Assembly: GCA_015680685.1 (NCBI GenBank)
Contig: MNCI01025574.1
Span: forward strand, 314,679 to 378,678
DNA: 64,000 bases
Reading direction: 5' to 3'
Source of the DNA: Gnetum montanum
Taxonomy: Eukaryota; Streptophyta; Gnetopsida; Gnetales; Gnetaceae
In this document: piece after piece, positions 57,355-64,000 of the stretch
How positions within the stretch are numbered: position 1 is the first letter of the stretch
Layout of the letters: each line of letters opens with the position of its first letter
The notes under the pieces: generated by a model
Told to the model about the DNA's origin: nothing
What the model saw: the letters and a program-made list of their open reading frames with translations, nothing else
The model's database searches: none
Made by a program: the position numbers and the translations under genes

Positions 57355-59618
57355 TTATAAACCCCCCATAGGTTGGTTTTGGGATATTACTGGGTTTGCC
57401 TCATCAAATACTACTTCACCCCTATCAATCATCCGTTGTATATCTTGCTTCAAGGTGAAACAATAATCGGTCCCATGACCACACCGTTGGTGATATTCAC
57501 AAAATCTATCCAACTGAAAGCCTCTTGGAATGGTGGAGTCATTAGCTATTGCTAGAGCTGGGTTCTTGGCCAACTCACAAAATCAGTCATGTTTTTAAGA
57601 GGGTGCAGAAGACATTTGTTTGTGCTGAATTAGCCTGGCATTTAGAAGTTGATCAAGCAATTGTAAAGGCTTCATAGGTAAGGATGTATATTGAGCAGGG
57701 TCTTTTCTTTCAAATGTATGGGCATGACCCATGTTGTTGTTTCTATTTGAGGAAGTTTTGAATGTAGGCACAAGTGTGTTTATTTCATAGCTATTTGGGA
57801 CAATGGGTTGTTTTCCCTTTTGTCCTAGATGGTTAGGTCATATTGTCTTAGCCATTTCCACTACCGTTTTGGATTTATCTTTCTTCATTTGTTGGCTCCT
57901 AAAGGTTGAGTAGGTTGGGTCATTACTTATTTATGTTGCCTCTTCTATATCTTTAATTTGCATAAATTCTTGGCTCAATGTGCAGGCTTTCAAATAGTAA
58001 ATATTTGACTTAATAAAGTCATTCATGACCACCTTAAGGATGGTAAGCAGATATGTTTCGGGGATGGGCTCGTGAAGTTCATTCAAGGCTGCACTCCACC
58101 TTTGGATATATTTTTGTGCTAGCTCTAATGGCGCTTGTTTAATCTAGATCAAGCTATCTAACGTAGCCTCAGGCTTCAGATTGTATTTGAAATGGGTGAC
58201 AAACTGCTGCAACAAGTCCTCTAGAGAAGATATGGAGCTACGAGGCAAAGCTTGGTACCAGTCTAAGGCTTTTCTGGTTAAGGACATAACAAACACATGT
58301 AGAATTACATGAGGCCATGCCTGAAGCAATAGACATTCTGTTCGAAATATTACTAGGTGAGCATTTGGATCCCCCTCTCCATTATACTTGGTTAGCTGGG
58401 GTAATGAAATTCCTTTTGGCAAGGTTAATGGGGGAACTGAGGGGTCAATTGGATCATCTTGATAGAAGTCTAATACCTTGACTTCCTTAGTGTTCATAGT
58501 TTTAAGGCATTTTAATTCTTCTGCCAATGAGTGCATCAATTTTTGTGTGTCTGCCCACTCTTGGGCAGTAGGTAGACCGACGATTTAAGTTGATGGTGAT
58601 TGATAATGATTCGATTGTTGCATCGTTTGTGGAAAGAGAGATTGTTGGACTGTCGTTTGTTGCAGTGTGACTACATTTTAGGTTGAGGCTATGGGGTGTG
58701 ATATGCTGTAATGAGTAGAAAGGTTTTGTTGATAGCTGGTGGGACCCATAGCCCAATCATAGGTTGTGAAGTGATCAGTGGTGCTTGCTGGATTTGCACC
58801 TGAGGCATGTAATGGATGGATGTGGAAGCTAGTATAACCGATGGAATCCTAATTACTTGAGGTCAAAAGGTTGATCCTGTATTAGTTTGGGGAGGAGGTT
58901 GTTGGGTTTGTATTTGTAGTGGTATGATGGAAGTGGATGTGTTAGATTGAACGTTGAACTTGGACAAGATGTGAATGGGAGTGGCTACTTCCTGTAGAGA
59001 AGCTGGTGGTGGAAATATAGCCTCTTCCAGGAAAGGTTGAAATAATGGGTTTGTATGGGCATGGGGACTGACGGTATGGTATGAATCCCCATGTTTAGAT
59101 TGGGCCATGAAGTTATCTTCCTTGTCTCTACCCTAAGGTTCTATTGGGGATAGGTTTAGGGCTTGACTTTTTGCCATGAGAAGCTGGGATATGAGTTTAT
59201 GATGGTGTTCAAAGAGAGGGATTATGTCAAATTCTAAGGGGATGAATTCATGACCTCTTTTGTGGATAAGTTCATAGTCTCTCTTCGCTTCCCTCTCTAC
59301 ATGATCGATGGGTAAGTTGGCTTGGATCTTGACACAGATGAAGTTATACTGTTTAGGTGTAAGAGTCACATAGGTAGGGTCTTTGCCCTATAGCTTGAGT
59401 GACTGGCATGTAGGTCCTTGGGGGTTTATATGTTCGATGACAGTTATGGATTCGATAGCAGTAATAGGGTTCAAGGTTTCAGCCCCAAAGTTAGAGGTCA
59501 GCAGTGTCACTGGGTTAATTTGGGAGGATTCCATAATGAACTTGAGTAAATTGGGCATGACGAGTTGAATGTGAGAAACTACAGCGTGAGCAACTACAGC
59601 ATGATCGAGAGTGAACAA
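57355..59618 (-). pseudogene. gag relic of element III
   Basis: The N-terminal part is spread over short frames (59618-59388, 59369-59133, 59108-58863), with ERDYELIHKRG-like and PLFEHHHKLISQLL text. A proline-rich segment follows. The Gag core lies at 58539-57950: YNGEGDPNAHLVIFRTE, KALDWYQALPRSSISSLEDL and FVTHFKYNL. Near 57505 a C-E-Y-H-x5-G-H-x3-Y-C motif (CEYHQRCGHGTDYCFTLKQD) replaces the usual zinc knuckle, as is typical of Tat/Ogre Gag. The exact start is unclear because of frame changes. Confidence 0.85.
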
Positions 59619-59790
59619 CTACAGCATGTGTAGTATAGTGAACAACTGTGGCATGAGCAACTATAGCATGAGCAACTGCAGCAATGTGATAGACAAACAG
59701 TGTGACAACTGTAATGTAAGCGAATACAGCAGTGTGACAACTATGGCATGAGCAACTACAACAGTGTGACTGATAGAGACTGGATGGGTA
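59575..59790. repeat. Short GCAACTACAGCATGA-type repeats in the leader
   Basis: About ten imperfect copies of GCAACTACAGCATGA or GACAACTGTRGCATGA lie between the PBS and gag. They resemble the LTR's GCATGAGCTGCAG word. Part of them is read through as HAVVAHAVV in a minus-strand frame. Confidence 0.7.
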
Positions 59791-59903
59791 AGTTAAGCTG
59801 GTGTACATAAGTTAGCTAGACAAGGTGAGCTTTAGTTTCAGCACTTGGTTTGTGCAACTTTTTGATGGGTAGTGTGGTCAACGTTTTGACGAATAATAGA
59901 TAG

Positions 59904-59920
59904 CCCTCCTTCTAGCGCCA
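59904..59920 (-). other. Primer binding site of element III (tRNA-Asn)
   Basis: The minus strand reads TGGCGCTAGAAGGAGGG, an exact 17-base match to the complement of the plant tRNA-Asn(GUU) 3' end as I know it. It lies six bases from the 5' LTR. Confidence 0.88.
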
Positions 59921-59926
59921 ATTTAC

Positions 59927-61660
59927 TGTACTGACCTAAATTTTTGGTGTAAGGTTGGAAAGGAAAAACAAACATCGAAATATTGTCGGGCAAGCACAGC
60001 TGACCCTACCTTCGCCCAAGGGTAAGCTAGAAAAGTAAACGAAGGCAGAGTGCCTTGGATGGTTTGCATGCAAATCAACCAAGGACTTCCCTAAGCATAA
60101 ACTATGGCTTGTGCTGGAGTTATCGTAACTAATGTTTTAAAACATAAACCTGTGTGCACAAAATGTAAAAGAAACATATGTAGAACTGGTAAACCAAAAC
60201 ATAAAATGAATGTAAAATAGAGTAAACAGAATAATGGCTGGTGGCAAAACGAACTGTATTGTATTGCTTAGAAAAGATGTGCACCAGTCAAAGTGTAGCT
60301 GCACGTGTGGATGGAAGGTCAAGCACTGAGCCTCGGAGTGATGTGATGTAATGTGTTTCAGAAGCTCTTGGATGCTAGAAGTCAAGTGTGTCAAGCACCC
60401 AAGGATTGCTAGTTTGAGTTTCCTAAGCCGTAAACCTTCAAAATTACCCCCCTTCTATTTATGTGAATTGATAAGGTATTTATAGGGCTGGGCTGGGCTC
60501 GGGTGCAGAATTCAAGAATGGAATAAATGGTTGGGAGATGAGAAGAAAGTGGATCAACTGACACGTGTCCAATGGACAGCTATATGTGAGTTGGATGTGT
60601 GTGGGCAAGCTACGTTTTGGACCAAGTACATTGTATCTTACAACGTGTGACAAATCACTCAAGCCAACTCATGCTTATGGCACATATAATTCAGAGCGTA
60701 AGAGCTTGACGAATGACAAATGAAGGAAATTTACAATGAAATAACAAGATAAATTGACTCTGGCTTGCTTGAAACTTCTGGATTTCTGATTTGCCTGCTG
60801 TAGGATGTCAACTCGAGTGGTTCCATGGCTATTTGAGACGTCCCTAGCTAATTAGGACTTTCAATGTGAGTTGATTTTATCATAGCATGTCCTCAGTGTG
60901 CATTTGAAGTGCTTTTGCTGGGCATGACCATCATTCATGCTGCACTCACGTTGCCAATGTGAATGAGGTGTAGTCATGCTGGGCACTTACATTGGATGTG
61001 TTCTCAGGGTGACCACAGTGTGAGCGAGGTAAAATGAAATATTTGACACCAAATTTTGATTTTTGAAGCCTATTCCTTGAATGCAACTATTTCCTGAATG
61101 TGTCTAACCCTGAGAGTGATCTGATATCTAGAATTTGAGCTTGAATGTGTCTATTTTGGAGCTATTTTGGATAGCTCATGTTGCACTCACGCTGGAAGCA
61201 TGTCCACAGCATGAGTGACTTGAACATGCAATTTTGGGTTTGAAACTTGGGATTCTAGAGGTTGGAATTGAAGGTTGTCGACCATGAACCCTGAGGATGA
61301 TTTGGACCTTGGAAGTTGGATCATTTCGACTCTATTTGGAGACTCCTGAAGTTGGTCACGTTGGACTCACGCTACAAACATGAGTGCAACGTGAGCTACA
61401 ACGTGTGTGAGAAAATGTACACTTTTTGACCTAAAATTTGAATTCTAAATGTTGAAACTTGGAATGGACATCAGTGGCCATTGAGGATGGCTTGCACTCT
61501 CAGATTTTGACCATTTTGACTTGATTTTAAAGCTGTCTAAGTTACTCATGTTAAGGGCAAGCTAGCTTGACAATGTGAGCAAGCTAGGCATGAGTTCCAT
61601 GCCTTGGTCAAATTTTGTCTCCTAAAACTTTGAAATTAGACTGAAATTAGTGGTGTTTAA
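59927..61660 (-). repeat. 5' LTR of element III
   Basis: The LTR is 1734 bp, TGTACTGACC to GTGTTTAA (the 3' LTR keeps GTGTTTCA, so the terminal CA has mutated). The TATA box on the minus strand lies at about 60476-60487, aligned with the one in the other LTR. Confidence 0.88.
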
Positions 61661-61665
61661 ATCAT
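61661..61665. repeat. Target-site duplication of element III, right copy (ATCAT)
   Basis: It matches 42958-42962 and continues into the copy E gag as ATCATGAACATATG. Confidence 0.9.
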
Positions 61666-61786
61666 GAACATATGAAACCACTGCATGAGGTTGGTAACTC
61701 AAATTTTCTTCAGTATATATCTCATTGGTTCTCCAATGAATGTTCTCTTCATACGATGCATTATCGCTTCCTTGTGAAAGAGACAT
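61666..61786 (-). pseudogene. gag N-terminus of copy E, cut off by element III
   Basis: The ATG at 61786-61784 starts MSLSQGSDNASYEENIHWRT, then about 20 more residues up to the insertion. It is a first exon only in appearance; the remainder lies at 42962 and below. Confidence 0.75.
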
Positions 61787-61891
61787 TGTTGTTGGTGTAT
61801 GATGTGTGTGACTTAGTATTTTCTCAAAGATAGTTTGTTAATGCATTTATAGTAATCATGTATGATATAACTAATCTAGATAACTAGCACC

Positions 61892-61910
61892 ATCCTTGGA
61901 AATGGTACCA
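61892..61910 (-). other. Primer binding site of copy E (degenerate tRNA-Asp)
   Basis: It aligns with the copy C PBS, one base from the LTR, with GGTACCA in place of GGCGCCA at the LTR-proximal end. Confidence 0.7.
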
Positions 61911-61911
61911 A

Positions 61912-62892
61912 TGATGAGTGGCAAGGTACCCCCTATGCCCAACTATACAAATCATAAGCGTTCATGTAGGATCTAGTTGAATTTCATGGATGGGACTAGT
62001 TGTGGCTTCTAGATCGTTATGCCTTGATCGCAATTCATTTTCTTCCCACTTGGACTAGTGGTAGCTTTGTCATGTATGGTTTAGTCCAAAGGCATATGAT
62101 TCTTGATGTTGTTGTAGCCTTATGCTACTCCTAACAATAATAAAGAAATCAATTATTTAAACTAATTAACAATGGAAAGTAAAGTCTAAACTAGCCTATG
62201 AGCAATGAGTATCCATTCCCAACTTGCCATACCTATCCTAAGCCCACGTATCCACTACTAGGATTACCAAGTTCTATGCTACTGGGTGAAATAAGAAATA
62301 ATGTTGTTGGGATTACCAAGCGAATACATGTTTACACTTGAAACTAGTCATGCTCATTCCTTCAATTCATTAATATGCATGAAAATGTAAATATTAACTA
62401 AGTACATGAATAATAAATTGCATGAATAGTAAATTTAATCTAAGTCAAAGTACAAAAATGAATAAGAATCAATCTTGATCTTATTGTCAATCATTGAATG
62501 TGTCTAGGTATATTGCCACTAAAATAAGATGCCATACAACTAACTCAGATCCACACTGCAGGCACTCAGTAATTGTTCTCTAAGATTATGAAATAAAACT
62601 GTAAGATTTTGGCTACTCTATTGACCAAAGAATGCCATAAACATGGCTATGAGTGCATATTTATAAATTTTATTGCTAGGATTTGTTGACAGGGCCTCAT
62701 CAACACAACGTTTACATTGATGGGTTTGTGGCAATGGGGCCTCGTTGATGGGGCCTAGTTAACATGGCCTAGTTATCTGGACCTTATTATTAGGGCCTTG
62801 TGATTTGGGTCTTGTTATTGGGCCTAAGATATTGGAGCCAACCAAAGAGTCAACTTTTTTATTAGATATTCCAACCAACTAATGATTCATCA
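61912..62892 (-). repeat. 5' LTR of copy E
   Basis: It runs from TGATGAG to ATTCATCA (981 bp). A TATA tract lies at about 62660-62668. Upstream of it (62690-62830) GGGCCT-containing words recur (GGGGCCTCGTTGATGG, GGGCCTAGTTAACATGG), a repeat type found in no other copy. ACATG follows at 62893-62897. Confidence 0.7.
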
Positions 62893-62897
62893 ACATG

Positions 62898-64000
62898 TAA
62901 TAAGTTAAACCATTCAAGGAATTTCAAGTAACTAGGATCAATAACAACACCTAAACATAAGGTTAAGCTTGTTCCATTTTTAGGATCTCCTCCCACCAAC
63001 TCAATTGTGGGGGGAGATAACTATCTAACTTGAGAACTTGTGAGAACCAAATTTTTCACTTTTTCTTTTATAAATTTTTTATCATTTTCTATTTATGACA
63101 TTTTTCTATTTTTTCAAAATTTTCCAATTCTTGATATGTTTTCCATTTCTTGTTATTTTTCTTTACTTTATAATTTTCTAATTTTTAAGTCATTTGCATT
63201 ACATTTTGTGAATATTTCCTATGTTTTTTTTAATGGTGTTGTCAATCATGATGTAGAAGTCAACATCTTGTATTAGGTTTTTATCCTATGTAATTAAGAA
63301 TATTGGGTAAATGATTGTATAAAGCATTGAGACCATATCATCTATCCCTCTAGCTTCTATAAATAAGAAGTCTTTATCATGAAAATAATAGAAAGGGCAT
63401 GGTATTAAGGGGACTTGTTGATTATTTACACTTCCTCTATGGGTCTTACTATATCATATATTCATGTCATTAGTCATGTTCTAATTTTAATGGAAGCATA
63501 TTCCTAAATAAGTGTTTTCTTTCCATGTTATTGAAAAGACTTGTTACCCATGCCTAAAGGTAGCCCTCTAGTAAGGAAAGTACAAATACTAATTAATTAA
63601 TTCTCATAAGAAAATTTATTTCTGGGGTACCACTAGAAAGACATGTTATCCATGTTTGAAGGTAGGCTACTTCCAATAATTGCAAAGATCTCTTGAACTA
63701 GTCTTATTATGTGACTAGAAAGACATGTTACCCATGTAAAAGGTACCCTTCTAACCAATGACCAAGTTTCTTGAAACTTTAATATTTAAGTAACTAATTA
63801 ATCAAAATTTCTTCCTTGTTTCTTCTATTAAGTGGTGATGTTTTCATATGGTTTGTTAAGTAGTGAATTTTTCATATGGTTTTGGTACTCCTATGGTGAT
63901 AAGTTTACGATGAAATAATGTGATGCCATTGGTAAAGGTATGGACTTAGTTTAAAACCTAAATGAATAAGTATGATGGTTATTTTAACCATAATTAACAT
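62898..64000 (+). mobile_element. Athila-like family fragment in opposite orientation
   Basis: The reverse complement resembles the 3' internal region of elements I and E: the CCCCCCACAATTGAG block (63003-63017), then the A-rich tract (here T-rich, 63045-63200). Three diverged copies of AGACATGTTACCCATG lie at about 63538, 63640 and 63728. The fragment runs off the window end. It may be the DNA into which copy E inserted. Confidence 0.5.

Larger units (their letters stand above)
42963..61660 (-). mobile_element. Element III: 18.7-kb Tat/Ogre-like retrotransposon
   Basis: It is bounded by ATCAT duplications and by two LTRs (42963-44670, 59927-61660). On the minus strand the order is 5' LTR, tRNA-Asn PBS, a leader with short repeats, gag, protease, a 27-bp array, a 5-kb block with an antisense spliced gene relic and GTGAGCTGCA-type repeats, RT, degenerate RNase H, additional RNase H, integrase, a 38-bp array, about 1.4 kb unassigned, and 3' LTR. 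The size, two RNase H domains, minisatellites and tRNA-Asn primer fit the Tat/Ogre branch. The LTRs differ by eye at roughly one base in eight, mostly C/T and G/A, so it is old. No clear polypurine tract lies next to the 3' LTR. Confidence 0.88.
38821..62892 (-). mobile_element. Copy E: Athila-like gag-only element split by element III
   Basis: In element orientation: 5' LTR (62892-61912), PBS (61910-61892), gag start (61786), then the 18.7-kb element III inserted after ATCAT, then the rest of gag (42962-about 41200) and the 3' internal region (41199-38821). No 3' LTR is found; the copy ends against copy D. Removing 42963-61660 and one ATCAT gives a stretch collinear with copies I and D. Confidence 0.75.

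Noticed and set aside
42963-61660. Two separate half-elements instead of one (gag-protease and RT-integrase)
   Set aside because: A single LTR pair with a matching TSD encloses both halves on the same strand in the right order. Internal recombination remains possible, but one insertion event is the simplest reading.

Overview
The window is AT-rich, CpG-poor seed-plant nuclear DNA made almost entirely of old, broken LTR retrotransposons, some nested in each other. There is no intact gene. The plant-specific lineages (Athila-like, Tat/Ogre-like, Tekay/Del-like chromovirus), PBSs matching plant tRNA-Asn and tRNA-Asp, a plant UDP-glycosyltransferase fragment, and very decayed yet structurally recognisable elements suggest a large-genome plant. 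A conifer or other gymnosperm is my best guess; the species cannot be read from the sequence.

Layout. (1) 637-6851 is a complete minus-strand Athila-like element with a 5-bp target duplication, two LTRs, a tRNA-Asp PBS and a gag relic, but no pol. (2) 8198-19564 is a plus-strand Tat-like element with two LTRs, a tRNA-Asn PBS and gag, protease, RNase H, RT, second RNase H and integrase relics. An unidentified gene-like stretch lies before its 3' LTR, and a small hAT-like MITE sits inside that LTR. (3) 19565-24080 is lower-copy DNA with more CpG, several short tandem duplications and a UGT pseudogene fragment. (4) 24081-28869 holds a 4 x 51-bp array joined to a 5'-truncated plus-strand chromovirus pol and its probable LTR. 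(5) 28870-42962 and 61661-62892 carry three more minus-strand copies of the Athila-like gag-only family (C, D, E), with a plant transposon-protein relic between C and D. (6) 42963-61660 is an 18.7-kb minus-strand Tat/Ogre-like element (III) inserted into the gag of copy E, proven by the ATCAT duplication and by uninterrupted paralogues in the same window. It contains gag, protease, RT, two RNase H domains and integrase, two minisatellite arrays, and an antisense multi-exon gene relic between protease and RT. (7) 62898-64000 is an internal fragment of the Athila-like family in the opposite orientation.

How the parts relate. The Athila-like copies supply only a Gag-like protein and cis signals, so they would have depended on pol from elements elsewhere. 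The two Tat-like elements, on opposite strands, share a primer tRNA but differ in the position of the extra RNase H. All coding regions carry stops and frameshifts. The most unusual signals are the antisense spliced gene relic and the paired arrays inside element III, the RNase H upstream of RT in element II, and the fast-changing short inverted repeats in the U3 regions of the Athila-like family.
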